A stretch of 6,222 bases of DNA from Thiorhodovibrio sp. (GCA_007128075.1 SKYD01000004.1:1-6222); one strand, 5' to 3'. Shown: positions 1 through 5,994, counted from the first letter of the stretch. A program made the numbers and translations. The notes: a model not told the origin generated them from the letters alone.

Positions 1-68
1 GGCAAGGCATCGCCAGTGATTAACAGAGGTTTAAGATCGCCGCCGCCGTGCGGGTTGACTAACGCCAT
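1..68 (-). CDS. sat: Sulfate adenylyltransferase (ATP sulfurylase, Sat type), N-terminal fragment cut by the window edge
   Basis: Only the first 22 complete codons are present; the gene runs off the left edge. The translation begins MALVNPHGGGDLKPLLITGD. The start LVNPHGG followed closely by LKPLL is the typical N-terminus of Sat-type ATP sulfurylases, ahead of their PUA-like domain. The family interconverts sulfate plus ATP with adenosine 5'-phosphosulfate (APS) plus pyrophosphate in the cytoplasm, either in sulfate assimilation or, run in reverse, in sulfur oxidation. The ATG at 68-66 is supported by a GAGGA ribosome binding site at 77-81 with an 8-nt spacer. The gene is divergent from the small exported-protein gene at 230. 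The catalytic motifs lie outside the window, so a fusion (for example to an APS kinase domain) or a truncation cannot be excluded. The call rests on the short N-terminal match alone. Confidence 0.75.
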   Translation of the reverse strand, partial: MALVNPHGGGDLKPLLITGDAL

Positions 69-97
69 CGTCTGATTCCTCGTTATTACAATGTAGG

Positions 98-113
98 ATA
101 GTTATATTACTAT
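98..113. promoter_or_regulatory. Near-perfect AT-rich palindrome upstream of sat, candidate operator
   Basis: The sequence ATAGTTATATTACTAT matches its own reverse complement at 14 of 16 positions, with arms ATAGT and ACTAT. A third ATAGT half-site follows at 122-126, giving ATAGT-N6-ACTAT-N8-ATAGT. On the minus strand the palindrome contains or overlaps -10-like hexamers (TATAAC at 101-106, TATAGT at 109-114) and lies 30 nt upstream of the sat ATG. A protein bound here would overlap the likely sat core promoter. I found no convincing -35 at the right distance on the minus strand, which would fit an activator-dependent promoter, though AT-rich DNA gives such symmetry by chance fairly often. 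The regulator is unknown. Confidence 0.35.
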
Positions 114-161
114 ATTTTTAAATAGTGTGGGAAGCGGTAAGCAACATTTAACAAAATGGGT

Positions 162-191
162 TTGACAGACGGGCAGTGTATGAATTAGACT
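162..191 (+). promoter_or_regulatory. Sigma70-like promoter for the small exported-protein gene and probably plsY
   Basis: A perfect -35 hexamer TTGACA lies at 162-167. The best -10 is TAGACT at 186-191 (4 of 6 matches to TATAAT, 18-nt spacer); TTAGAC at 185-190 gives a 17-nt spacer. Transcription would start near 198, about 30 nt upstream of the ATG at 230. The strong -35 and the position just upstream of a gene with a good ribosome binding site support the call. The -10 is weaker. Confidence 0.55.
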
Positions 192-229
192 CATTTTTTC
201 ACTAAACTTGAATTTTGAGAGGTCGTCTG

Positions 230-517
230 ATGTCATCAAATTTTACACCACAGCGCGTTCTTAGTTGCATGCTATTTTTTTGGGGTATCAGTGGCTTTGC
301 TGTCGCAAGTGACGATGAAATCCAATGCCGAGGCAGCGAACAGGCGCAATGCGAGGCACTTGATCATTGCACCTGGGTTAACGCCTATGAGCGGCGCGAT
401 GGGGTACAGGTGTCTGCGCATTGTCGCAATCGAGGCGGTCAGCGCCGCCAGGCACCAAGTCCAGCACCTGAAGCGGCGGCTCCGGGTCTTGGCGACGAGC
501 AACCTGCATCCGAATAA
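230..517 (+). CDS. Small predicted exported protein with four cysteines, function unknown
   Basis: The protein is 95 aa. I chose the ATG at 230 over the in-frame TTG at 215 because GAGAGG at 217-222 sits 7 nt before it. Residues about 9-26 form a hydrophobic stretch (VLSCMLFFWGISGFAVA) after a short N-terminus with one Arg, ending in A-V-A before SDDE, as in a type I signal peptide. The predicted mature part has cysteines at 33, 41, 47 and 65 in the order C-x7-C-x5-C-T-W-x17-C-R, an even number that could form two periplasmic disulfides. The tail (about 71-95) is rich in Pro, Ala, Gln and Glu and probably disordered. The CxW spacing loosely recalls small cysteine-knot or PSI-like repeats, but I do not recognise the family. 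The gene lies 24 nt upstream of plsY, probably in the same transcript. Function and partners cannot be told from sequence. Confidence 0.72.
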   Translation: MSSNFTPQRVLSCMLFFWGISGFAVASDDEIQCRGSEQAQCEALDHCTWVNAYERRDGVQVSAHCRNRGGQRRQAPSPAPEAAAPGLGDEQPASE

Positions 518-541
518 CCATCTTCATCTAGCCACCGCCCA

Positions 542-1147
542 ATGTCCATCATCCTGCTGTCTGTCTTTGTGATCCTCGGAGCCTATCTTCTTGGCTCGAT
601 TTCTAGTGCAATTTTAGTTTGCCGCATGCTCGGGCTTCCTGATCCACGCAGCGAAGGCTCGGGCAATCCAGGCGCGACCAATGTGCTGCGCATTGGTGGG
701 GCACAGGGCAAACGGGCGGCGGCGATCACCTTGCTCGGGGATAGCCTCAAAGGGCTGCTGCCGATGCTGATCGCGCACACGCTCCAGCTCGCGCCCTGGG
801 CAGTGGCGGCGACGGGATTGGCAGCATTTTTGGGGCATCTGTATCCGGTGTTTTTTGGTTTTCGCGGCGGCAAAGGGGTAGCAACCGCGCTGGGTGTGCA
901 GTTTGGGCTGGCGTGGCCGCTGGGGCTCTTTGTTGCCGCAGTGTGGCTATTTTTAGCCAAGGTCGCTAAAATTTCTTCAGCAGCAGCATTGGTGTCGATG
1001 CTGCTTGCCCCGTTCGCGCTGTGGCTGATTACACCTGAGCCAGCATTTCTATTGATGCAACTTAGCATCACCGCCCTGCTGTTTTGGCGGCACCGGCGCA
1101 ACATCCGCGATCTACTGGCTGGCACTGAGCGCCCTATCGGGCAGTGA
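542..1147 (+). CDS. plsY: Glycerol-3-phosphate acyltransferase PlsY
   Basis: PlsY transfers the acyl group from acyl phosphate (made by PlsX) to glycerol-3-phosphate, giving lysophosphatidic acid, the first membrane step of phospholipid synthesis. The 201-aa protein has the usual family length and several hydrophobic membrane segments (about 3-24, 72-100, 117-140, 147-180). All three family motifs are visible: SGNPGATNVLR at 40-50, GHLYPVFFGFRGGKGVAT at 98-115 with the FRGGKG core, and RHRRNIRDLLAGTE at 183-196. The ATG at 542 starts just before the first membrane segment and fits the family. Its ribosome binding site is poor, so translation may depend on the small gene 24 nt upstream. The gene ends 2 nt from the stop codon of convergent mnmE, leaving no room for an intergenic terminator. 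The identification is secure. Confidence 0.97.
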   Translation: MSIILLSVFVILGAYLLGSISSAILVCRMLGLPDPRSEGSGNPGATNVLRIGGAQGKRAAAITLLGDSLKGLLPMLIAHTLQLAPWAVAATGLAAFLGHLYPVFFGFRGGKGVATALGVQFGLAWPLGLFVAAVWLFLAKVAKISSAAALVSMLLAPFALWLITPEPAFLLMQLSITALLFWRHRRNIRDLLAGTERPIGQ

Positions 1148-1149
1148 GG

Positions 1150-2496
1150 TTATTTGCCGATACAAAATTCGGCAAAAATTCGTCCCAGCAGCTCGTCGCT
1201 GGTCAACACGCCGGTAATTTCTCCCAGTGCCTGCTGCGCCTGACGCAGCTCTTCGGCAACCAATTCCGCCTCCAGCTTGATCAACTGCGCGGCAGCCGCA
1301 TGCAACGCAGTGAGCGCGCGCTCCAGCGCATCTAAATGCCGCCGCCGCGCACTAAACAGCCCCTCGGTGGAACCATGATCAATCATCTGTGCTTTAAGCT
1401 GATCGCGCAATAACTCAAGCCCCGCCCCAGTTGTTGCCGAAAGCGATATTGTAGTCAATCCATCCGCCCGCTGCTCGATTCTGGGCACCTGATCTAGACA
1501 ATCGATTTTGTTGCGAATCAGCGTCAACGGCAATTCAGCAGGCAGCGTTGTCTGGTCAAGGCTAGCGGCATCGGGATCAGCCATCGCGTCGAACACCCAT
1601 AGTAAATGATCCGCCTGGCTGATCTCGTGGCGCGCCCGGCGCATGCCTTCTTGTTCGATGGCATCGCCCCCACTGCGCAGTCCTGCGGTATCGGTCAGCC
1701 GCAGCGGCAGACCATCAAAAACCAAATCACTATGTAAAAGATCGCGGGTGGTGCCAGGAATTGCGGTGACAATTGCCCGCTCCTGACCACAGAGCGCATT
1801 GAGCAAACTGGATTTGCCAGCATTCGGTGCGCCAGCAATGACCACAGTCAGTCCTTCGCGAACGCGCTCCCCCTGTTGTGCTTGGACAAGCAAAGTCTCG
1901 GTAGCGGCGATCAACTGCGCTAAATCTTCCTGTAACTGGCTGTTATCTGCCAGCTCTAACGCCTCATCGGCAAAATCCAGATCAGCCTCGATCATCACCC
2001 GCAGTGCAATCAAGCCCTCAAGCAGTTGATCAATCGCCTGAGCAAACGCCCCCTGTAAACTGCGACTCGCCAGCCGTGCCTGCGCTAAGGTGGTGCTATT
2101 GATAAGATCGGCAATCGCCTCGGCCTGAGTGAGATCGAGCTTGCCGTTGAGAAAAGCGCGTTCGCTAAATTCACCTGGACGCGCCATGCGCGCCCCATGG
2201 ATCAAGGCAGCGTTGAGCAATTGATCGAGCACCACCGGGCTGCCGTGGGCGTGCAATTCGAGCACATCCTCGCCAGTGAATGAGCCAGGTGCAGGAAAAT
2301 ACAGCGCCAGCCCCTGATCAAGTGGCTGACCATCAGCGGCATAAAAACGCGCTAAGCGCGCAGTTCGCGGAGGAGGCAAGGGGGCGTTGAGAAGTTTGGC
2401 ACCAACCGAGGTCACGCCTGCACCCGAAAGGCGCACCATGCCCACCCCACCGCGTCCGGGCGGGGTGGCAATGGCGACAATGGTGTCCGTAGACAG
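1150..2496 (-). CDS. mnmE: tRNA uridine-5-carboxymethylaminomethyl(34) GTPase MnmE (TrmE), probable CTG start
   Basis: MnmE works with MnmG to modify the wobble uridine (U34) of certain tRNAs, using a formyl-folate cofactor and GTP hydrolysis. With the start proposed here the protein is 448 aa, the usual length. An N-terminal folate-binding TrmE domain (about 1-120) is followed by a helical domain split by the G domain. G motifs are GAPNAGKS at 222-229, GTTRD at 248-252, DTAG at 269-272 and NKID at 329-332. The C-terminus is FCIGK with the conserved Cys445. The nearest ATG, GTG or TTG in frame is GTG at 2445, which would lose DTIVAIATPPGRGG, a conserved part of the first domain. No such codon lies between that GTG and the in-frame yidC stop at 2500-2502. 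CTG at 2496-2494 gives MSTDTIVAIATPPGRGGVG, just where relatives start. It is the last gene of the rpmH operon, 3 nt after yidC. Confidence 0.95.
   Translation of the reverse strand: MSTDTIVAIATPPGRGGVGMVRLSGAGVTSVGAKLLNAPLPPPRTARLARFYAADGQPLDQGLALYFPAPGSFTGEDVLELHAHGSPVVLDQLLNAALIHGARMARPGEFSERAFLNGKLDLTQAEAIADLINSTTLAQARLASRSLQGAFAQAIDQLLEGLIALRVMIEADLDFADEALELADNSQLQEDLAQLIAATETLLVQAQQGERVREGLTVVIAGAPNAGKSSLLNALCGQERAIVTAIPGTTRDLLHSDLVFDGLPLRLTDTAGLRSGGDAIEQEGMRRARHEISQADHLLWVFDAMADPDAASLDQTTLPAELPLTLIRNKIDCLDQVPRIEQRADGLTTISLSATTGAGLELLRDQLKAQMIDHGSTEGLFSARRRHLDALERALTALHAAAAQLIKLEAELVAEELRQAQQALGEITGVLTSDELLGRIFAEFCIGK
1153..1176. repeat. Perfect 8-bp inverted repeat at the mnmE/plsY convergent junction
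   Basis: TTTGCCGA at 1153-1160 and TCGGCAAA at 1169-1176 form a perfect 8-bp stem with an 8-nt loop. It lies inside the last codons of mnmE and starts 5 nt after the plsY stop. Neither strand has a run of T directly after the stem in its direction of transcription, so it is not a classic intrinsic terminator. It could fold in the 3' end of either transcript and protect it or help it end. Part of the symmetry is constrained by the conserved FCIGK coding sequence. Confidence 0.4.
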
Positions 2497-2499
2497 GGT

Positions 2500-4179
2500 T
2501 TAGCCCTTTTTGAGTTTGGGCTTGTGGCTGCCTTCCTGCTCAATCTGGCGGGTGATATACCACTGTTGAGCAATAGAGAGTAGGTTATTCACCGTCCAAT
2601 ACAGCACCAGCCCCGAGGGGAAGAAGGCAAAAAAGATCGTAAACACCACTGGCAAGGTGGTGATGATCTTTTCCTGAATCGGATCTGGCGGCGGTGGATT
2701 GAGCTTTTGCTGCACAAACATCGACACGCCCATGATCAACGGCAGCACATAGTACGGATCAGGCGCGGTGAGATTATCCAGCCACAGGATAAAGGGCGCG
2801 TGCCGTAGCTCAACACTTTCTAGCAACACCCAATAAAGCGCGATGAACACCGGAATCTGCAACAGAATCGGCAAACAGCCGCCCAGTGGATTGATCTTTT
2901 CGCTCTGATACAGCTCCATCATCGCCTGATTCAGCCGCTCTTTGTCATCGCCATAGCGATCTTTAAGCGCCTTCATCCGTGGGGTGAGCTTGCGCATCGC
3001 CGCCATCGATTTATAGCTGGTTTCCGAGAGCTTATAAAACGCCAGCTTAATCAAAATGGTGAGGATAATAATCGACCATCCCCAGTTGCCAACCAGGCTA
3101 TGAATGGCATTCATCAGCCAAAAAATCGGCTCGGCGATGATGGTCAGCCAGCCGTAGTCGATAGCCAGATGCAGCCCCGGGGCGACCTTGGTGATGACAT
3201 TTTGCAGTTTTGGCCCAACAAACAGCCGATTATCAAACGCATGTGTCGCACCCGGTGCAATTGCCACCGCAGGTGAATAATGCCCGATGATATAGCGCGG
3301 CTCAGGGCTGTCACGATCCAACACCCGCGTATAAAAAGTGTGCGCCTTGCCTTCGGGGGCAATCCAAGCCGCCATGAAGTAATGCTGCATCATCGCCACC
3401 CAGCCATCGGTGATGGTCAGTTCCAGCGCGTGCTTCTTCATGTCCTTGAAGCTTTCTTTGTTGTACTTCACATCCGGCCCAAAATAAACTCCACCGGTGT
3501 AAGTTGAGGCAAAGCCTGTTTTGTTGGGGTCATTAAAATCAGTGCGTTGCAGCTTGTGATAGGTACGCACTGCCAATGGCTGATCGCTATGGTTGCGAAT
3601 CTCTTGGCGTTCATGCACCACATAGCTGTTGCGCTCAAAGCGATAGCGTTTGATGACCTCGACGCCGCTGTCATGCTGCCACCGCAGCTCAACATTGAGT
3701 GAATCATCATCCTCAGCAAGCTGGTAGCTGGGCTGTTGCGCACTAAACAGACTCTGCTGGGTGGGCAATAATTCCTGGGGATTGGCGCGTAGCCCCGATT
3801 GCACAATAAATAGATTCGGCGGCGCGGCTTTGAGCAATTGGAATTGATCCTCGGGCGCGTCAGCACGCTTGGCATACTGATGTAGCCATAGATTTTGGAT
3901 CGCGCCACCGCGCAGCGAGATATCAGCAGTAAACAGATCGGTGGTCACAGTGACCGCGTTCTGAGCATTCTGCTGGGCAACATTGAGCCGCTCGTTTTCC
4001 ACCATCGAGGGCGCGGGGACATCAAGTGTCAAATTCTCCGCCCGCTCCATCTCAGGAAATTCTGACTCAATCGCCATTGGCGGTGCTGATAATTGCCCAT
4101 AATCCTCGACCCAGGCCGAGTAGAGCATAAACAACACCCCGCCAAGGGCGATTATCAACATCAAACGGATGTTATCCAT
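2500..4179 (-). CDS. yidC: Membrane protein insertase YidC
   Basis: YidC inserts and folds inner-membrane proteins, alone or with SecYEG. The 559-aa protein has the gammaproteobacterial layout: a first membrane segment at about 7-24, a large periplasmic beta-rich domain (about 60-340), then the conserved insertase core from about 345 to 545. Core landmarks are WGWSIIILTILIK (366-378), the cytoplasmic hairpin with YKSMAAMRKLTPRMKALKDRYGDD (389-412), INPLGGCLPILLQIPVF (429-445), and FPSGLVLYWTVNNLLSIAQQ (520-539). Lys378 lines up with the positive groove residue that is Arg366 in Escherichia coli, so the charge is kept. The tail ends in a basic KPKLKKG. The ATG at 4179-4177 overlaps the last 8 nt of yidD; the ribosome binding site is weak, so translational coupling is likely. 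The mnmE start follows 3 nt after the stop. The identification is secure. Confidence 0.98.
   Translation of the reverse strand: MDNIRLMLIIALGGVLFMLYSAWVEDYGQLSAPPMAIESEFPEMERAENLTLDVPAPSMVENERLNVAQQNAQNAVTVTTDLFTADISLRGGAIQNLWLHQYAKRADAPEDQFQLLKAAPPNLFIVQSGLRANPQELLPTQQSLFSAQQPSYQLAEDDDSLNVELRWQHDSGVEVIKRYRFERNSYVVHERQEIRNHSDQPLAVRTYHKLQRTDFNDPNKTGFASTYTGGVYFGPDVKYNKESFKDMKKHALELTITDGWVAMMQHYFMAAWIAPEGKAHTFYTRVLDRDSPEPRYIIGHYSPAVAIAPGATHAFDNRLFVGPKLQNVITKVAPGLHLAIDYGWLTIIAEPIFWLMNAIHSLVGNWGWSIIILTILIKLAFYKLSETSYKSMAAMRKLTPRMKALKDRYGDDKERLNQAMMELYQSEKINPLGGCLPILLQIPVFIALYWVLLESVELRHAPFILWLDNLTAPDPYYVLPLIMGVSMFVQQKLNPPPPDPIQEKIITTLPVVFTIFFAFFPSGLVLYWTVNNLLSIAQQWYITRQIEQEGSHKPKLKKG
2504..2508 (-). 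promoter_or_regulatory. Ribosome binding site that supports the CTG start of mnmE
   Basis: On the minus strand AAGGG, within the last two sense codons of yidC (AAG GGC), lies 7 nt upstream of the CTG at 2496-2494. This spacing is ideal for initiation at the CTG. It is about 58 nt from the downstream GTG at 2445, which has no comparable site nearby in this reading. The site therefore helps decide the mnmE start. Confidence 0.6.
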
Positions 4180-4408
4180 CGCACTTTTGTGTCCGTTTTC
4201 TGGGTACAGGATCGAACCCGCCAGGATGCCATGGATGGCACCGCGACAGGCGGCGAATTGCTAGGCCAACACCGATGATTGCTCCATGCTCCTCGACAGC
4301 CTCTAGGGCATAGTTCGAGCAACTTGGATAAAATCGGCACCGATTGCCTAGCCAAGGGCTGATGAGAAGCTGGTAGCCTCGAATCAGATAGCGAATTAGG
4401 GTGCGCAT
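4172..4408 (-). CDS. yidD: Membrane protein insertion efficiency factor YidD
   Basis: YidD is a small inner-membrane-associated protein thought to help YidC-dependent insertion of membrane proteins. The 78-aa product is close to the usual length. The family signature is complete: an amphipathic N-terminal segment (RYLIRGYQLLISPWLG, 6-21), CRFYPSCSNYALEAVEEHG at 24-42, and CHPWHPGGFDPVP at 57-69. I chose the ATG at 4408 because it matches the family N-terminus (MRTLIRYLIRGYQ). The in-frame TTG at 4432 would add eight residues not expected in the family. The start lies inside rnpA (13-nt overlap) and the end inside yidC (8-nt overlap), so all three are probably translationally coupled. No strong ribosome binding site is visible. 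Confidence 0.95.
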   Translation of the reverse strand: MRTLIRYLIRGYQLLISPWLGNRCRFYPSCSNYALEAVEEHGAIIGVGLAIRRLSRCHPWHPGGFDPVPRKRTQKCDG

Positions 4409-4764
4409 AAGCGTTGACCAAGCACCTGCCAATGGTGATGAAATGAGGCAGCTAAGGTGGCACGATCAGCCAGCGGCGCCTGATGGCGACCAATCACCAC
4501 CACATCAGCATCGAGCTGTTGCCACGGGCGATGATCGCGCCGAAACGCCTCCCGTGCCAGGCGTTTGAGCCGATTGCGAGCCACTGCCCGTCGCGCACAT
4601 TTGCGCGAGATTGCCAGCCCTAAGCGCAGCCCATGCCCATCGGCTGGGCGCCGGCGTGCTAACACCACAAAATATGCATCCACACTTTTTATAGGATCAG
4701 CAAACACATAGTCAAATTGAGCCGACTGCTTGAGCCTGCGCTGCTGCGGGAACTGCTCGCTCAA
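4396..4764 (-). CDS. rnpA: Ribonuclease P protein component
   Basis: This is the basic protein subunit of RNase P, which binds the catalytic RNA and helps trim the 5' leaders of precursor tRNAs. The 122-aa protein has the RNR signature ARRAVARNRLKRLAREAFR (57-75), an N-terminal QRRLKQSAQFDYVF block (8-21) typical of the family, and a conserved core LRLGLAISRKCARRA (46-60). There is no ATG near the N-terminus. TTG at 4764-4762 gives MSEQFPQQRRL and the usual length. The only other upstream possibility before the in-frame rpmH stop is a CTG at 4782. Neither has an obvious ribosome binding site, so coupling to rpmH (24 nt upstream) is likely. The exact start is therefore less certain than the gene identity. 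Confidence 0.95.
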   Translation of the reverse strand: MSEQFPQQRRLKQSAQFDYVFADPIKSVDAYFVVLARRRPADGHGLRLGLAISRKCARRAVARNRLKRLAREAFRRDHRPWQQLDADVVVIGRHQAPLADRATLAASFHHHWQVLGQRLCAP

Positions 4765-4788
4765 GTGCTGCGAGACTAACAGCCGAGG

Positions 4789-4923
4789 CTAAGGTGTGAG
4801 CTGCGCCCGCCCCCGCGCCCGTCGGGCTTTGATGATTTTCCGACCATTGCGGGTTGCATTGCGCGCCCGAAAACCATGGGTACGGGCGCGCTTGAGGCAG
4901 CTCGGTTTAAAGGTTTGTTTCAT
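4789..4923 (-). CDS. rpmH: 50S ribosomal protein L34
   Basis: The gene encodes 44 aa beginning MKQTFKPSCLKRARTHGFRA and continuing RNATRNGRKIIKARRARGRA, ending in QLTP. This very basic peptide with KRARTHGFRAR and NGRK blocks is ribosomal protein L34 of the large subunit. Compared with the common MKRTFQPSNLKR form it has Cys9 where Asn is usual, and Asn22 where Met is usual in ARMAT. These are small variations in an otherwise intact protein. The ATG at 4923-4921 has no clear Shine-Dalgarno sequence but has a good promoter about 42 nt upstream. It is the first gene of the minus-strand operon. Although rpmH often lies next to dnaA and oriC, here it is divergent from a nucleotidase gene. Confidence 0.98.
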   Translation of the reverse strand: MKQTFKPSCLKRARTHGFRARNATRNGRKIIKARRARGRAQLTP

Positions 4924-4964
4924 AATTGAAAATTACTGGATTGGTCAAAAGATAAAGAGCGAGA

Positions 4965-4993
4965 ATTTTAGGCGATCTTGCTTCTGAGGTCAA
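4965..4993 (-). promoter_or_regulatory. Sigma70 promoter of the rpmH-rnpA-yidD-yidC-mnmE operon
   Basis: Read on the minus strand, -35 TTGACC (4993-4988, 5 of 6 matches) and -10 TAAAAT (4970-4965, 5 of 6) are separated by exactly 17 nt. Transcription should start near 4958, giving a leader of about 35 nt before the rpmH ATG. The quality and position fit a highly expressed ribosomal-protein operon. Confidence 0.75.
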
Positions 4994-5042
4994 TCAATTT
5001 GCGCGTCCAGATTTCGTGTTCGATTGCTTCAACGCAGACCCA

Positions 5043-5071
5043 TTGGTTTTATTGACAATTTGTGCTATCCT
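5043..5071 (+). promoter_or_regulatory. Extended -10 promoter candidate for the yrfG-like gene
   Basis: TGCTATCCT at 5063-5071 is an extended -10 element (TGn followed by TATCCT, 4 of 6 matches to TATAAT). A weak -35, TTGGTT, lies at 5043-5048 with a 17-nt spacer. Transcription would begin near 5078, about 16 nt before the proposed ATG at 5094. TTGACA also occurs at 5052-5057 and 5078-5083, but neither has a -10 at a suitable distance. Confidence 0.45.
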
Positions 5072-5093
5072 AACTGCTTGACAAAAGTTCACC

Positions 5094-5795
5094 ATGATTA
5101 ACGCAATGAATACACAACAGCCGCGCCGTTGTGCCTGGGAGCAGATCGAAACTGTGTTGTTCGATCTCGATGGCACCCTGCTCGATCTACATTTTGATAA
5201 TCAGTTTTGGCTCGATTATCTGCCGCGCTCCTATGCAGCCGCACGCTCGCTTAGCGTTGGTGAAGCCAAGACGCAGTTGTTAGCACAATACGATGCTTTG
5301 CGCGGCACACTGGATTGGTATTGCGTGGATTATTGGACTCAGACGCTGGAGCTGGACATCATCGGTCTAAAACAGCAGCTTGCCCATTTGATCGCGCCCC
5401 ATCCTGGTGTTGGCGAGCTGCTCACCACCCTGGGGCAACTTGGCAAACGCCGGGTGCTGGTGACCAACGCCCATCCGCACAGCTTGGAACTCAAAATGCG
5501 CCACACTCAGCTTGGCGATCATTTTGAGCAGATGGTCAGCGCCCATGATCTCAAACTTGCCAAAGAAACAGCCGAATTTTGGCATGAGCTGGCGCGAATC
5601 GAGCCGTTTAATCCTCAAACCACTGTGCTGGTCGATGACAATCTCGATGTGCTCGAACAGGCAGCGGCGCATGGGCTGCGCTGGCTAATTGCCGTCCGTC
5701 AGCCCGATTCACAGCGTCCCCCCGTGCCGCCACCTCAGTTTCCTAGTGTTCACGGAGTCGGCGAACTGTTAGCTGAATTAGCTGGCGGCACCTGA
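5094..5795 (+). CDS. yrfG: HAD-family hydrolase, GMP/IMP nucleotidase (YrfG-like)
   Basis: The 233-aa protein is a haloacid dehalogenase superfamily phosphatase. All four motifs are present: motif I FDLDGTLLD with nucleophile Asp24 and Asp26, motif II VTNAHPH with Thr124, motif III Lys157 (in LAKE), and motif IV VDDN with Asp181 and Asp182. A cap domain of about 35-105 lies between motifs I and II. The segments LDLHFDNQFW, LDWYCVDYW, VTNAHPHSLELK and the late RQPDS closely resemble E. coli YrfG, which dephosphorylates GMP and IMP; the substrate here is inferred from that likeness. The start is uncertain: ATG at 5094 and ATG at 5106 are both possible and neither has a strong ribosome binding site. 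The gene is divergent from rpmH and appears to be transcribed alone, with no clear terminator after it. Confidence 0.92.
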   Translation: MINAMNTQQPRRCAWEQIETVLFDLDGTLLDLHFDNQFWLDYLPRSYAAARSLSVGEAKTQLLAQYDALRGTLDWYCVDYWTQTLELDIIGLKQQLAHLIAPHPGVGELLTTLGQLGKRRVLVTNAHPHSLELKMRHTQLGDHFEQMVSAHDLKLAKETAEFWHELARIEPFNPQTTVLVDDNLDVLEQAAAHGLRWLIAVRQPDSQRPPVPPPQFPSVHGVGELLAELAGGT

Positions 5796-5994
5796 GTCAA
5801 GCAGTGTGGCCGCGATTTCGTTGTTCTGTTTGCACCTGACAGAGGAAGCCACAGGGGTGTGCGAGAAGCAGCTCAAGGAACGCCTCGGCGAGCGCTTTTG
5901 CGAGCTGGACACGCCCTTGCTGGTCAATGGCGCGAGGCACTGCTGTTTCTGTAATGCCTCCATCACCGCCATGCGGCATCGGCAATGCGCTGTA
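5796..5994. other. Unassigned segment between yrfG and the insertion sequence
   Basis: About 200 nt without a gene I can recognise. Several short frames stay open on both strands. The most protein-like is on the minus strand, open from the IS border to a TGA at 5799-5797; it includes QGRVQLAKALAEAFLELLLA, a plausible helix, and its upstream stop is the TAG at the IS border. It has no clear start or ribosome binding site. It may be the 3' remnant of a gene broken by the insertion, or just non-coding DNA. I saw no terminator hairpin with a T run after yrfG. Confidence 0.3.

Noticed and set aside
272..572. Alternative frames over the small exported-protein gene on both strands
   Set aside because: They lack a signal peptide or ribosome binding site, while the frame at 230 has promoter, ribosome binding site and signal peptide together.
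583..1125. Long minus-strand open frame (180 codons) opposite plsY
   Set aside because: It lies wholly opposite plsY, whose motifs are complete. The antisense translation is rich in Ser, Pro, Arg and Ala with no domain pattern.
1130..1143. Short inverted repeat GCCC-TATC-GGGC at the end of plsY as a terminator
   Set aside because: The stem is only 4 bp and is followed by GTGAGG rather than a T run. It lies inside the coding sequence.
3468..3908. Minus-strand open frame of 146 codons inside yidC
   Set aside because: It is an alternative frame of the yidC periplasmic domain; the yidC frame is continuous and family-like throughout.
5052..5083. Two TTGACA copies (5052-5057 and 5078-5083) as -35 elements or a regulator repeat
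   Set aside because: Neither has a -10-like hexamer 16-18 nt downstream, and two 6-nt matches 26 nt apart are not enough to call a repeat.
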